DNA of 64,000 nucleotides from Eisenibacter elegans DSM 3317 (GCF_000430505.1 NZ_KE387152.1:261413-325412); one strand, 5' to 3'; shown: positions 53,083 to 63,115, numbered from the stretch's first letter. Program-made: numbers and translations. The notes: generated by a model from the letters alone, not told the origin.

Positions 53083-53913
53083 ATGGCTATTTCTGCACAA
53101 GACGTAAACAAACTGCGCCAAATGACTGGCGCGGGTATGATGGATTGTAAAAAAGCCTTGCAAGAGGCCAATGGAGACTTCGATGAGGCCATCACTATCT
53201 TGCGTAAACAAGGACAAAAAGTATCTGAAAAGCGTGCCGACAGAGAGGCCAACGAAGGTGTGGTATTTGCCTACACTGCCCCCGATGCTACCGAAGGCGT
53301 AGTAATTGCCCTCAAATGCGAAACTGATTTTGTAGCCAAAAACGAAGAGTTTGTTGCTCTTGGAAACAATATCCTCAATACTGCCGTAGCCCAAAAGCCT
53401 GCCAACATCGAGGCTTTGCTCGACCTAGCCATCGACGGCCTCGCTATCCGCGAGCACCTCATCGCTATGGTAGGCAAAATCGGTGAAAAAATCGAAGTAG
53501 GCGCTTACGAATATGCCAAAGCCGATACTGTAGTAACTTACATCCACTATGGTGCGAAGCTCGGTGTGTTGCTTTCTCTCAACGGTGCCAAAGGCGAAGC
53601 CGTAGTAGAAGCCGGAAAAGATGTATGCCTCCAAATCGCTGCGATGAACCCTATCGCCATCGACAAAGACGGCGTAGATGCTGATACCATCGCCCGCGAA
53701 ATCGAAATTGGCAAAGACCAAGCCCGCCAAGAAGGCAAGCCTGAAGCCATTATCGAGAAAATCGCTATGGGCAAGCTGGAGAAGTTCTACAAAGAGCGTA
53801 CGCTCCTACACCAAGAGTTTGTAAAAGACAGCTCTATGACTATCGCCCAGATGTTGAAAAAAGTAGATGCCAACCTTAGTATCACCAACTTCAAGCGCGT
53901 AAGCGTAGCCTAA
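53083..53913 (+). CDS. tsf: translation elongation factor Ts
   Basis: 276 residues. LRQMTGAGMMDCKKALQEAN and the following AITILRKQGQK form the UBA-like N-terminus. EANEGVVFAY and ALKCETDFVAKNEEFVALGN are the EF-Tu contact region; IREHLIAMVGKIGEKIEVG begins the second domain. EF-Ts regenerates EF-Tu-GTP by releasing GDP. It has its own promoter and terminator, although it sits in the usual rpsB-tsf position. Confidence 0.98.
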   Translation: MAISAQDVNKLRQMTGAGMMDCKKALQEANGDFDEAITILRKQGQKVSEKRADREANEGVVFAYTAPDATEGVVIALKCETDFVAKNEEFVALGNNILNTAVAQKPANIEALLDLAIDGLAIREHLIAMVGKIGEKIEVGAYEYAKADTVVTYIHYGAKLGVLLSLNGAKGEAVVEAGKDVCLQIAAMNPIAIDKDGVDADTIAREIEIGKDQARQEGKPEAIIEKIAMGKLEKFYKERTLLHQEFVKDSSMTIAQMLKKVDANLSITNFKRVSVA

Positions 53914-53940
53914 GCGCAAGCCGCCTAAGCCACTGAATAG

Positions 53941-53976
53941 AAGGTCATCCCAAATTTATCGGGGTGGCTTTTTTTA
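53941..53976 (+). terminator. intrinsic terminator after tsf
   Basis: Arms AAGGTCATCCC (53941-53951) and GGGGTGGCTTT (53961-53971) pair with three G-T wobbles around a 9-base loop, followed by T residues to 53975. Confidence 0.75.
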
Positions 53977-54074
53977 TGATATGACAAAAAGAGCATTCGG
54001 GCCTCTTTGGCTCATATTCAGGCAATGAAAGTGCTGCGTTGTGTGTAGACTTCTACCATATATACCTACGCGCA

Positions 54075-56618
54075 TCAAGCCACTTCTGTGCGCAAGATAG
54101 CCAAGGGGCTGCGTTGCAAAATCCCACGGGTATTGAGCAAGCCAATGCTCATAATCAGTATTACAAATCCTGCATATAACCACAAAAGTGGAAGCCACTG
54201 CCAGTTGAATGGTACGAGAAAGACAAATTTTGCCAAAAGCGCGCTAGCTCCCAACGCTAGTATCAGCCCGGTAAGTGTAGCCGCATTGCCCAATAAGAAA
54301 AACTCAACTGCATAAATACGCAACAAAGTAGGGCGGCTGGCTCCGAGGGTACGCAGCAAGACCGACTCCCGAATACGCTGTAAACGGCTCATCAACAAAG
54401 AGCTAACCAAGACCACCAAGCCCGTCAGGATGCTGAAAAAGGCCATAAACTGAATTACAAACGAAATCTGCCCCAAAACTTTATCAGCTGTTTGCAAAAT
54501 TAGGTCAAGATCAACAATAGACACATTGGGAAACTTAGCCACCAGCGCCTGCTGAAAAGTGGCTGCGCTGCGCTTGTCCGGCACACGGGTGATGAGTACG
54601 TGAAACTGCGGGGCTTTGTCGAGTACTCCCGACGGAAACACTACCGTAAAGCTGGTCTCAATACGGGTTAGGTTGAGTTGACGCAGGCTGCCAACATAAG
54701 TCTTCATTTGCACGCCTTGCACATCAAAAACCAGCTCATCACCCAACTTTGCGCCCATGCGGCGGGCGTGCACATCCGATAGTGATACAAAGATGCTGTC
54801 CCCTGCCCCACGATAGGGGTGAAGCCTGCCCGCAACAAGGGCTTCGTTGCCAGCTAGGGTATCCCGGTGTGTTACGCGGTATTCTCGCACCAACACGTCG
54901 CGGGGGATGTCGGCGGTGCTGTCTTCGAGCCATTGATTACGCTTGCGCCCCTGAAACTCTTCCAAACGCATCGTTACAATGGGCACCAGTTGTAGGACAG
55001 GAAGTTGGTAACTCTCAGTAAACTCCCGTACTTCTTTGAGCTGGGTACTTTGAATGTCAAACAAGATCATATTCGGCTGGTTGTCGCGGTCGGCTAGGCT
55101 GACCTGCCCCAGCAGGAGCTGCTGGATAAGATAAAGCGTACTGATGAGGGCAGTGCCCAAGCCCAAGGTCAACATAAGGGTCTGGGTTTGGTTGTTGGGT
55201 CGATAAAGATTGGCCAAGCCCTGCCGCCATACAAAATAGCCTTCAGCAGGTACTATCAGCCGCACCAAACGCATTACTCCCCACGCCGTAAGGCTCAACA
55301 AACCCCACATAGCCCCCAAGCCCAAGACAAAAAACATTGTTTCGCGCCAACGGCCTAGCTGGCTGTAGGTAAATCCGCTCACAAATAAGACAATCAGGCC
55401 ATAGACTACGACCTTGGTCAGGGGCGCGCTTTGGGCGAGCGATTCCACACCGGCGCGGATTGTTTGTAGGGGAGAAACTTTGCGGACGGCCAGCAGAGGT
55501 AGGGCTGCAAACAACACAGATACTCCCACCCCAATCAAAATGCCGAGTAGCCAAGCGCTCAATACCGGACGGTAACTGACCTCAACTGGCAAGAAAGATT
55601 GCAATACTTGGGGCAATACCCACTGAATAAGGCTGCCTAGACTTGCTCCCAAAATAGCCCCTATCAAGCCTAGACCGATAATTTGAATAAGGAAAATGCC
55701 GAATACCTGTTGGCTACTGGTTCCTACACAACGTAACACAGCGACAGTACTCATTTTTTCTTGTAAATACACGTGTACAGCACCAGCAACGCCCACACAA
55801 CCCAACAAAAGAGCAATAAAGGCCACTAGATTCAAAAAATTGCCCAAGAAGGCAAACACATTACCCAAGGTTTGTTTGCGCATTGCGACAGTTTCATAGC
55901 TCTCGTTGGCCTCTCGTAGTGTTGGGCGAAGGCTTTTGCCAAGAGCGTCTGCATCAATATTGGCAGGAAGGGCAAAATAATACTGACGCACCAGACGGCT
56001 ACCCCGGGTGAGCAAGCCGGTGGCCTCAATGTATTCTAATGGCACATATACCGCCGGTGCAACCGTTGCCGCAATGCCTGCTTGGCCGGGCACCTTAGTC
56101 AATGCGCCGGCAATCACAAAATGCAGCTTGCCTACTTGGATACTGTCGCCTACCTCTGCCCCAAACTGCAACAACACGGTCTGCTCTACCAAGGCATAAG
56201 GACCTTGTCGGAAGCGAGAGGCTGCCGTTGTTGGCTCAGTTTCTAGTTTTCCATAAAAAGGGAAATCTCCCCCCAAGCCCCGTATTTGTACCAAGCGAGT
56301 GCCATTGCTTTTAGGAAAAAGCACCATCGAAGCAAAGTTGATTTCAGAGGCACTGCGTACGCCCTCAAGACTGCGTATAGAGTCCAATACGGACTCAACA
56401 GCCCCCTGAGGCTCCTGCCTGCAATTGACCACCAAGTCAGCTCCCAACAACTCATTGGCTTCTTGTTCAATAGATTCAGCCAAGTTGACCCCGAAAGACC
56501 AAATCGCCACCAAGGCTGCAATACCAACTACGATGGACGTGATAAACAACAACATACGCGCACGGTGGCGGCGGCTGTCACGCCAAGCCATCTGGCATAA
56601 CCACAAAAAATTATCCAT
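54075..56618 (-). CDS. FtsX-like ABC transporter permease
   Basis: 847 residues from the ATG at 56618. It has an N-terminal helix (ARMLLFITSIVVGIAALVAI), a periplasmic domain of about 190 residues, and then two groups of membrane helices (about 255-400 and 720-840), each with FtsX features such as VAVLRCVGTSSQQVFGIFLI and ESVLLRTLGASRPTLLRIYA. The middle holds an extra helix pair and a second periplasmic domain. This is the fused, YbbP-like type, linked in other bacteria to lipoprotein or exporter work with a LolD-like ATPase. No ATPase gene is adjacent, unlike the usual layout. Confidence 0.88.
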   Translation of the reverse strand: MDNFLWLCQMAWRDSRRHRARMLLFITSIVVGIAALVAIWSFGVNLAESIEQEANELLGADLVVNCRQEPQGAVESVLDSIRSLEGVRSASEINFASMVLFPKSNGTRLVQIRGLGGDFPFYGKLETEPTTAASRFRQGPYALVEQTVLLQFGAEVGDSIQVGKLHFVIAGALTKVPGQAGIAATVAPAVYVPLEYIEATGLLTRGSRLVRQYYFALPANIDADALGKSLRPTLREANESYETVAMRKQTLGNVFAFLGNFLNLVAFIALLLGCVGVAGAVHVYLQEKMSTVAVLRCVGTSSQQVFGIFLIQIIGLGLIGAILGASLGSLIQWVLPQVLQSFLPVEVSYRPVLSAWLLGILIGVGVSVLFAALPLLAVRKVSPLQTIRAGVESLAQSAPLTKVVVYGLIVLFVSGFTYSQLGRWRETMFFVLGLGAMWGLLSLTAWGVMRLVRLIVPAEGYFVWRQGLANLYRPNNQTQTLMLTLGLGTALISTLYLIQQLLLGQVSLADRDNQPNMILFDIQSTQLKEVREFTESYQLPVLQLVPIVTMRLEEFQGRKRNQWLEDSTADIPRDVLVREYRVTHRDTLAGNEALVAGRLHPYRGAGDSIFVSLSDVHARRMGAKLGDELVFDVQGVQMKTYVGSLRQLNLTRIETSFTVVFPSGVLDKAPQFHVLITRVPDKRSAATFQQALVAKFPNVSIVDLDLILQTADKVLGQISFVIQFMAFFSILTGLVVLVSSLLMSRLQRIRESVLLRTLGASRPTLLRIYAVEFFLLGNAATLTGLILALGASALLAKFVFLVPFNWQWLPLLWLYAGFVILIMSIGLLNTRGILQRSPLAILRTEVA

Positions 56619-56877
56619 AAAGTACAAAGCAAGAAAGCCAAGTGACTGAACACTATACTTTAACCAACAATTTGAGGCTTCGGTTCAATAAATCCAGCTT
56701 TTTGGCGTTGTAAACAAGGTTCTGCCAAAAGCACAGCAACCTATTTTACGTAAAAACGTATGCATACCTTACATTGTGGTATTGCAGACAAACGCCCGAA
56801 AATCATCATAAGAGCACTTTTTGCGAAAAACATCTAAAAAAGTTACACTCAGCTGGTTACTTATAGGTTCGATAACG

Positions 56878-56885
56878 TATCTTTG
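56878..56885 (+). promoter_or_regulatory. candidate -7 promoter element for the DUF4114 protein gene
   Basis: TATCTTTG matches TAnnTTTG and lies 82 bp before the ATG at 56968, in an otherwise empty 349-bp spacer. The -33 position has GTT where TTG is expected. Confidence 0.45.
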
Positions 56886-56967
56886 TAACAGAATTAGTGT
56901 TCAGGTCTGATAATGGCGCTGAACCTTACGAGCCAATCAACTAATTCAACTTATCACTTTTTACTCG

Positions 56968-59900
56968 ATGAATGCACAAAAATTAATCAAAGCTGTTGCT
57001 ACCATACTTGTGGCAGTATTTGTGGGGATAGGCGTACACGCCTCCGCCAAAAAGCTTGATAAAAGCACTTGGCTACGGGTGTGGGCCGACAAGGTAGAGG
57101 AGACTATCCCTCAACTACCGCAGGCGTATCAATTTGTACAGGCAGTCTTTACCCCCAATCCCACAGAGGATTGCCAAATCTATTTGGCCAATCATACTAG
57201 TGGCATAAACAGCAAAATCTACACACTGACACCTAACGTAGAGGGCGGACAAGCGAGAACAACATTTTTTGCTGACCTGCCTTTTACAGATGCACACATC
57301 GCTCTGACACTCGACGGCTCCAAGCTGTTTGCTGTAAAGGGGTTTGACAACAACGAAATAGGCTATCTAGACATTGCCACCAAAACATACCACAAGCTCG
57401 GAGAGCTTTATTTGGGCAAAATCACACAAGCTTCGTTCGACCCTTACGGGCGTTTATTTTTGGCCACTAATAACACCAACAAGATATATGTCATCGAAGA
57501 CCTCGAAAATGTTACACCTATCGACTGGGGTAAAATCACTTTCGAGGGCAAGGTATTGAATATCAGTGGCGCAGACCTAGCTTTCAGCGCTGAGGGCGAA
57601 TTCTTCTTGTCGTCGGCAAGCTACAACGGCCAAATTTTTAAAATTACGGGTACTCAAGGTGATTTGCAAGCTGCTCCGCTAGGCGCTGCCCGCGACCAAC
57701 ACCTGACTGGCTTGGCCGTTCTGGATAATGGGCAGGGCAACTTGATTTACTCTGGCCAAAACAAACGTGAGGTAGCCATTATCAATCGCGAAAGCGGCGA
57801 CTTGGTTACCAAGCTCAATCTTGTAGGAGATCTGACCCGCACCAACTTTGGCGATATGAGCACTGCTTGTATGCCTATCAATACCAACAAGCCTCCAGTG
57901 GGCGGTTGTACTGCTGCTGAGGTAGTAGCGTTTAGCCAAGGGCTAACTAACCGTGGCCGCGCTGTAGCCGCTGACCGTAGCGATCCAAGCCGCGCTCTAG
58001 GCCAACCTATCGGAGGAGATGCCAAAAACTCTTTTGTTTCTCTAGGATTTGGCGGACATATTGTCCTCAAGTTTGAACAAGCTATCATCAATGGCCCAGG
58101 CAATGATATTTTAGTGGTAGAAACCTCTTTCGGAGCACCTACCTGCAACAAATACCCTGAAAAAGTAGAAGCTTTCGCTTCACAAGATGGTCAAAACTTT
58201 GTCTCTCTAGGCATTGGCTGCCTCGACAGTGAGTTTGACCTAGGTGATTTGGAATGGGCACAATACATCAAGTTAGTAGATGTGTCTAACCCTGCTGACT
58301 TCAGGGGAGAAGTAGATGGTTATGACTTGGACGGTGTCGTTTGTCTCAATGGCTCTATGCCCGTACCACCACCTGCCGACGATGAAGATCCTATTTTGCC
58401 GATTGCTTGTGAAGACATTCAAATCAATCGCGATGCACAAGGCAATATCAGCATTACCAATGTACACCCTGAGCGTGAAGCTTATGTGGCATACAGCCTC
58501 TACCAACAAAATGCCGCTGAGCCATTTGAAACAAACTTCATCTTGGTCGAACCTAATACTACAGTCTATTTTGAAGGCGTAATCCCGGCCAAAGGGAAAG
58601 TAGTCTTCAATATGGGTGCAGAAGACCTTGAAGAGAGCTACACAGGCGAAGCTTGTGTGGTCAAAACAGGTACTAAGGTAATCGAAGTAGGAACCCGCAT
58701 CGAGCAGTACGAAGTCTTCGAAGACCGTGTGTATGATGCCCGTAGCTGGAACTGGTTTGTACCCAAAGAACGCCAAGTATTGCGCGACCTCAACGGCAAC
58801 ACCGTTCAAGAAACTGACAAAGGGGTAAGCTTGCGCGATTTGACGGTGGGTACCAACGAAACCAATCTCCGCGTTGAGCTACAAACACGCGAAATGGGCT
58901 ATACCCACGCTGTAGGGGTGTTCTTCATTGGAGAAGACGGCCTACCACACAGCCCGCGTATCTTGACTCCAAGCATTGCCGCACGCTCATACCTGGATAC
59001 ATTTATCCCTGGTACTATCGCCAAAGATACTCGTATGGGCTTCTTCTTGGTGGCGACCAATGCTAGCCAAAACCCCATCGTACAGAACCCAACAGCGCAA
59101 GTCCGCTTCCAAGGCACTACATTACAGTATTCTACCGACGAAGGCGCTACTTGGATCAATATCTCTCAGAATATCTTCGTAAGCACCATCCGCGAGTGGA
59201 ACAAAAACAATACGGAGCAAGCCATTGCCGGTATCGAAAAGAACGACGAAGGAAAAGATGTGCTTCATATCGGCTTTGAAGACATTGCCGGCGGCGGAGA
59301 TTGGGACTACGAAGACATTGTCATCATTGTACACTATACCGGCGTATCACACCTCAAAACCAAGGAGGTCAAGGAAACCAAAGAAGTAGATGTATTGGTA
59401 CAAATCCCTTGTGGCTCTTGCAGTGTCAGCTTTGATGGAGCCGGTGCCAATGACCCTGAGCCGCTTTCTTGTGATGTGGTAGACTATACACAAGACGGAG
59501 AGGAAGTTACACTGACCAATACCGCAGAGTTCCCTGTAATAGTAAGCTATGGTGCTGAAACGGTAATGTTGGATGCTGCCGAAACGAAAGTCCTCAACAT
59601 CCCCATCGTCGAAGGCCAACAGCTGGTGTTCAATGTGAAGTACCGCGATATGTTGCCTGTGGTAGATGAAGATCGCTGTGTGGTCAAAGTAGGGACTAAA
59701 ACCGTAACTACTTCTTCACAAGTACCTATCTTGGTAAAAGTAAATGATAAAGTATATGATGCCCGCAATTGGGACATCTTCGACCTAGCCGAGCGCAAGT
59801 TCGTCTCTTTTGTAGGCGGAATGCAGCTCAACCCACTAGACTATGGCGTAAGCTTGGCTGACTTGACAACCATCACTGATGAGGTAAACCTCCGTGTTGA

Positions 59901-61479
59901 TGGGCGTGTAGGTGGCGTAAGTAGCACCAATGTCGCCGGATGGTTTGTATTTGATGCTCAAGGCCAACCAACTAATCCAGAGGTCTTGTTTGTCGCAGAC
60001 CGTAACCGTACGACTACCCTCAACTCGGTAGTGCCTAAAGGTACACGCATCGGTTTCTTTGTCATCTCTTACAAAGACAAAAGCCTATACAAAGCCAATG
60101 ACCTGAAGTACCTCCGGTTTGTACCCAATACAGGCAAATTACAACGCTCTGCCGACAACGACAATTGGACGGATGTAGAAAATGGTAGCCGTGCTATTCA
60201 GATACAATATACCTTGGCGCAGTATAACCAGTATGGCAAAGAAATGGCCATCGCCGGAGTAGAAGAAGTCAATGGACGTGATGTGCTCAATATCGGGTTT
60301 GAAAACAACTACTACGATGATTGGGACTATGAAGATGTTATCTTGACTGTACACTTCTCGCCTGAGATGGTTTACAAAACCAAGACCGTCACCGAAACAC
60401 GTGAGGTAGACCTCTTTGCCGAAACACCTTGCGACGGATGCTCATTTGTACTCGAAGGTACGGTAGCCCCTGTGTTGTTGGGCAATGTAACCTGCGCAGA
60501 CGTGAAAATCACCAAGGATAGCGACGGCAATATCATCATCGACAATACCTCGCCTATCACGGCCATCGTAGAGTATGACGCTCCGCCGAGTGGTGGTGAT
60601 GATGGCGGAAACGTACCCCTGAGTATCTCACAGCCTACGGTCATTGAAGTACCGCCGTTGAGTTATTTGGTCTTGAGCGACCGAGTGCCTGCCAATGGAC
60701 AAATTACCTTCTATGTCTTCTTCCCAGGAGCTACCGAAAACGAAGGTGTTTGTACACTCGAACAAGCCAATGCCCAAGGCAAGATAGTGACCTATACCGT
60801 CCCTTGTGAGCCTTGTCAAATCACACTTTATGGTGATTTTGATGACCATAGCCCGTTGGATTTAACGCTAGCCATGACCCTCAGCGCTTCACGTGTAGCC
60901 ATTGGCAACCCTGTTACGCTTACAGTCAGTGCGCAAAGTCTTGAAGGAGATGGCGAGAATGTTACCGTAGACCTAACCCTGCCTTATGGCTTGCAGGTGG
61001 GCGCTGTCAATGGCGCTGCCTATAACAACGGCATGCTTGAGTTTGGTGCACTACCAGCAGGAACTACCCAGACCGCCACGCTGGTATTGGTACCCCAAAT
61101 AGAAGGATACTACGCTATCGCCGGAATGATTGCCAGCAGTGCTCACGAGATTGATATGAGCAACAACGCCGCAATGCTTCAACTAGAGGCTTATGTCAAT
61201 GGCAATGGTGGCGACAACACCGAGTCTGTTGTGAAGAATGTTTACCCCAACCCATTCTCCACCCAACTCAATGTAGCCTTCGAACAACCGGTACACAATG
61301 AAGTAAGCATCCGCCTCATCAATAGCTTTGGTGCAGTGGTGTATAGCAAAGTACAGGTACTCAAGGGCGAAAGCAATATCAATATTGCTACAGCGCAGTT
61401 CCCCAATGGCTTCTACCACTTAGAAGTGCTTGTCAGCGGGCAACAACCGCAAATATTTAGATTGGCTAAGTTTGAATAA
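56968..61479 (+). CDS. large secreted type IX cargo protein with DUF4114 modules
   Basis: 1503 residues. The signal peptide ends near residue 27 (VGIGVHASA). Residues about 60-310 look like a beta-propeller, and about 340-470 like a surface domain with GNDILVVETSFGAPT and WAQYIKLVDVSN. Three related modules follow, each opening with an Ig-like strand set (EDIQINRDAQGNISITNVHP, DVVDYTQDGEEVTLTNTAEF, DVKITKDSDGNIIIDNTSPI). Modules one and two carry DUF4114-type domains ending DWDYEDIVIIVHY and DWDYEDVILTVHF, whose Asp-rich loop may bind Ca2+. Then a DUF11-like domain (about 1315-1400) and a type A tail: NVYPNPFSTQLNVAFEQP and NGFYHLEV. Surface role inferred. Confidence 0.88.
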   Translation: MNAQKLIKAVATILVAVFVGIGVHASAKKLDKSTWLRVWADKVEETIPQLPQAYQFVQAVFTPNPTEDCQIYLANHTSGINSKIYTLTPNVEGGQARTTFFADLPFTDAHIALTLDGSKLFAVKGFDNNEIGYLDIATKTYHKLGELYLGKITQASFDPYGRLFLATNNTNKIYVIEDLENVTPIDWGKITFEGKVLNISGADLAFSAEGEFFLSSASYNGQIFKITGTQGDLQAAPLGAARDQHLTGLAVLDNGQGNLIYSGQNKREVAIINRESGDLVTKLNLVGDLTRTNFGDMSTACMPINTNKPPVGGCTAAEVVAFSQGLTNRGRAVAADRSDPSRALGQPIGGDAKNSFVSLGFGGHIVLKFEQAIINGPGNDILVVETSFGAPTCNKYPEKVEAFASQDGQNFVSLGIGCLDSEFDLGDLEWAQYIKLVDVSNPADFRGEVDGYDLDGVVCLNGSMPVPPPADDEDPILPIACEDIQINRDAQGNISITNVHPEREAYVAYSLYQQNAAEPFETNFILVEPNTTVYFEGVIPAKGKVVFNMGAEDLEESYTGEACVVKTGTKVIEVGTRIEQYEVFEDRVYDARSWNWFVPKERQVLRDLNGNTVQETDKGVSLRDLTVGTNETNLRVELQTREMGYTHAVGVFFIGEDGLPHSPRILTPSIAARSYLDTFIPGTIAKDTRMGFFLVATNASQNPIVQNPTAQVRFQGTTLQYSTDEGATWINISQNIFVSTIREWNKNNTEQAIAGIEKNDEGKDVLHIGFEDIAGGGDWDYEDIVIIVHYTGVSHLKTKEVKETKEVDVLVQIPCGSCSVSFDGAGANDPEPLSCDVVDYTQDGEEVTLTNTAEFPVIVSYGAETVMLDAAETKVLNIPIVEGQQLVFNVKYRDMLPVVDEDRCVVKVGTKTVTTSSQVPILVKVNDKVYDARNWDIFDLAERKFVSFVGGMQLNPLDYGVSLADLTTITDEVNLRVDGRVGGVSSTNVAGWFVFDAQGQPTNPEVLFVADRNRTTTLNSVVPKGTRIGFFVISYKDKSLYKANDLKYLRFVPNTGKLQRSADNDNWTDVENGSRAIQIQYTLAQYNQYGKEMAIAGVEEVNGRDVLNIGFENNYYDDWDYEDVILTVHFSPEMVYKTKTVTETREVDLFAETPCDGCSFVLEGTVAPVLLGNVTCADVKITKDSDGNIIIDNTSPITAIVEYDAPPSGGDDGGNVPLSISQPTVIEVPPLSYLVLSDRVPANGQITFYVFFPGATENEGVCTLEQANAQGKIVTYTVPCEPCQITLYGDFDDHSPLDLTLAMTLSASRVAIGNPVTLTVSAQSLEGDGENVTVDLTLPYGLQVGAVNGAAYNNGMLEFGALPAGTTQTATLVLVPQIEGYYAIAGMIASSAHEIDMSNNAAMLQLEAYVNGNGGDNTESVVKNVYPNPFSTQLNVAFEQPVHNEVSIRLINSFGAVVYSKVQVLKGESNINIATAQFPNGFYHLEVLVSGQQPQIFRLAKFE

Positions 61480-61503
61480 ACAATCATAAAACTCATAAAA
61501 CAC

Positions 61504-61543
61504 AAAGCCTGTGCCCTACAAAGCACAGGCTTTGGCGTTTTTT
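61504..61543 (+). terminator. intrinsic terminator after the DUF4114 protein gene
   Basis: Arms AAAGCCTGTGC (61504-61514) and GCACAGGCTTT (61523-61533) pair perfectly over 11 bp with an 8-base loop, followed by GGCG and a T run. Confidence 0.85.
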
Positions 61544-61638
61544 ATGTGGCTAAATTTGAACATACAACCAAAATGCCTTTGTGAATCTGAAAAAATGTAG
61601 CTATTTTGCCCTTAGTTCAACCCTTTTGCTTATACAAA

Positions 61639-61646
61639 TAGGTTTG
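61639..61646 (+). promoter_or_regulatory. candidate -7 promoter element for the MerR gene
   Basis: TAGGTTTG matches TAnnTTTG, 45 bp upstream of the ATG at 61691; TTC stands at the -33 position instead of TTG. Confidence 0.3.
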
Positions 61647-61690
61647 TTGCATGCTTTTTGTGGAGATATAATCAATTTGGTACGCTAACA

Positions 61691-62050
61691 ATGGCACCCA
61701 TGTCTATGATTCCCCCGTTTCCTGATGACGAAATTGAAAAGAAATATTACAGCATTTCGGAGGTAGCCAAAATGCTGGATGTCAACCCTTCGCTTATTCG
61801 ATTTTGGGAGTCAGAGTTTGATATTTTGCGCCCCGTAAAAAATAAAAACGGAGAAAGACGCTTTACCAAAAAAGATATAGAAGACTTACAAGTGATTTAT
61901 CACCTTGTAAAAGAGAAAGGCTATACCCTCGAAGGTGCCAAGGAATATATCAAACACGAGGCCAGCCTCGTGCGTGATCGCCTGCAAACCATCGATAAGC
62001 TCCGCAAGCTTCGTGATTTTTTGCAAAACCTACGTGATACCCTTACCTAA
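61691..62050 (+). CDS. MerR-family transcriptional regulator
   Basis: 119 residues from the ATG at 61691 (ATG at 61700 and GTG at 61658 are also possible). The helix-turn-helix and wing are YYSISEVAKMLDVNPSLIRF and WESEFDILRPVKNKNGERRF, followed by TKKDIEDLQVIYHLVKEKGY and a short dimerising helix. There is no effector domain. This short MerR type, with a Trp-Glu after the recognition helix, is common and often unlinked to metal sensing in Bacteroidota. Two small genes follow on the same strand (gaps of 8 and 13 bp), so it probably heads an operon. Confidence 0.9.
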   Translation: MAPMSMIPPFPDDEIEKKYYSISEVAKMLDVNPSLIRFWESEFDILRPVKNKNGERRFTKKDIEDLQVIYHLVKEKGYTLEGAKEYIKHEASLVRDRLQTIDKLRKLRDFLQNLRDTLT

Positions 62051-62058
62051 TACGACCT

Positions 62059-62295
62059 ATGCGTGTTCTGAAAACAATTCCTACCGATAACTTTAATATT
62101 ACGCTCTTTACTTGGAACGAGAAATACCTACTCAAATTTGAACAAGGTGATTTGGAGCAAACCTATAAAGTCAGTGCGATGGAAGTAGTAGGAGAGCAGG
62201 CTATAGACGAAGTATTGGCTGATGAGATTTTTCTGAAAGAGGTACAACAACGCTTTGATGCCATGCGCGAAAGCTGGTATCAGCGGATTTATTAA
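62059..62295 (+). CDS. small conserved hypothetical protein, 78 aa
   Basis: 78 residues, soluble, with a beta-rich first half (FNITLFTWNEKYLLKFEQGD, LEQTYKVSAMEV) and a helical second half (EIFLKEVQQRFDAMRESWYQ). It resembles short conserved Bacteroidota proteins, but I cannot name a family. It is tightly placed between the MerR gene (8 bp) and the YhhN gene (13 bp), which implies co-transcription. Confidence 0.75.
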   Translation: MRVLKTIPTDNFNITLFTWNEKYLLKFEQGDLEQTYKVSAMEVVGEQAIDEVLADEIFLKEVQQRFDAMRESWYQRIY

Positions 62296-62308
62296 CCCAT
62301 ATGCGCCT

Positions 62309-62995
62309 ATGCTCTTCTTTTGGCTTTATTGTGCAGCGGCAGTGCTCAACTTGAGCGCCTTGGCAACGGCTCATCCCTTCTTGGAATATGTCAGTAAGCC
62401 TCTACTAATGGTTTTTTTGGGGATTCACTTTTATCAAGGCAACCCCTTCAAGGCTAACCCTACTGCCCGTTGGGTGATGTTGGCCTTGTTAGGTTCTTGG
62501 GGCGGCGATGTGTTGCTCTTATTTGCAAAACATGACAGTGCTTTTTTTATTGGAGGATTGTCCAGCTTTTTGTTTGCACACTTGGCCTATATTCAAGCCT
62601 ATCGCTATGCCGTAGGACACAGCAGCGAGCCTAGTTTGCTGGGGCGCAAACCTTGGCTATATGTCCCGTTTATGTTGCTCTATCTGACGCTCTATGGCTA
62701 CCTGTACCCGCACTTGGGCGCGATGCAAATCCCGGTGGCGGTCTATGCACTCGCCATTGTAGGGATGAGCCTTGCGGCACTCAATCGCTTCAGGCTGACT
62801 TCGCCCCAAAGCTTTCAACTAGTTTTTGGTGGAGCATTGCTGTTTATGTTGTCAGATACCTGTATTGCCCTCAATAAGTTTGTCCAACCTTTTGAGGCCG
62901 CCGGTATAGTGATTATGAGTACTTATATCATAGCACAGTACCTTATTGTAAGGGGTATTTTGATACATCTCAAAGCTCAGATGACTGAGGGATAA
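62309..62995 (+). CDS. YhhN/TMEM86-like lysoplasmalogenase
   Basis: 228 residues with eight hydrophobic helices. The family pattern is visible in YVSKPLLMVFLGIHFYQGNP, LALLGSWGGDVLLLFAKHDS (with conserved Gly-Asp), IGGLSSFLFAHLAYIQAYRY (Gly-x-x-Ser/Phe-x-x-x-His) and ALLFMLSDTCIALNKF (Ser-Asp-x-x-Ile-Ala). TMEM86/YhhN proteins hydrolyse the vinyl ether of lysoplasmalogens in eukaryotes; bacterial members have been shown to hold similar activity in a few cases. The ATG at 62309 is chosen; another ATG at 62301 is in a different frame. Confidence 0.82.
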   Translation: MLFFWLYCAAAVLNLSALATAHPFLEYVSKPLLMVFLGIHFYQGNPFKANPTARWVMLALLGSWGGDVLLLFAKHDSAFFIGGLSSFLFAHLAYIQAYRYAVGHSSEPSLLGRKPWLYVPFMLLYLTLYGYLYPHLGAMQIPVAVYALAIVGMSLAALNRFRLTSPQSFQLVFGGALLFMLSDTCIALNKFVQPFEAAGIVIMSTYIIAQYLIVRGILIHLKAQMTEG

Positions 62996-63022
62996 GCTAC
63001 AATCCTCATATCTGCTGATTTT

Positions 63023-63109
63023 ATACCCAGTCAAAATTGGTTTGGGAAATGTATGTATTGAAAAATGCTTGAGCATCAAGGAGAGCAATGCCGGTGGATA
63101 TTGGCATAA
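63023..63109. repeat. family B interspersed repeat, copy B3
   Basis: The left end TATACCCAGTCAAAATTGG is nearly identical to B2, followed by TTTGGGAAATGTAT. The right end is divergent (GGATATTGGCATA), and the interior aligns only partly. It starts 28 bp after the lysoplasmalogenase stop. Confidence 0.6.
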
Positions 63110-63115
63110 AAACAA

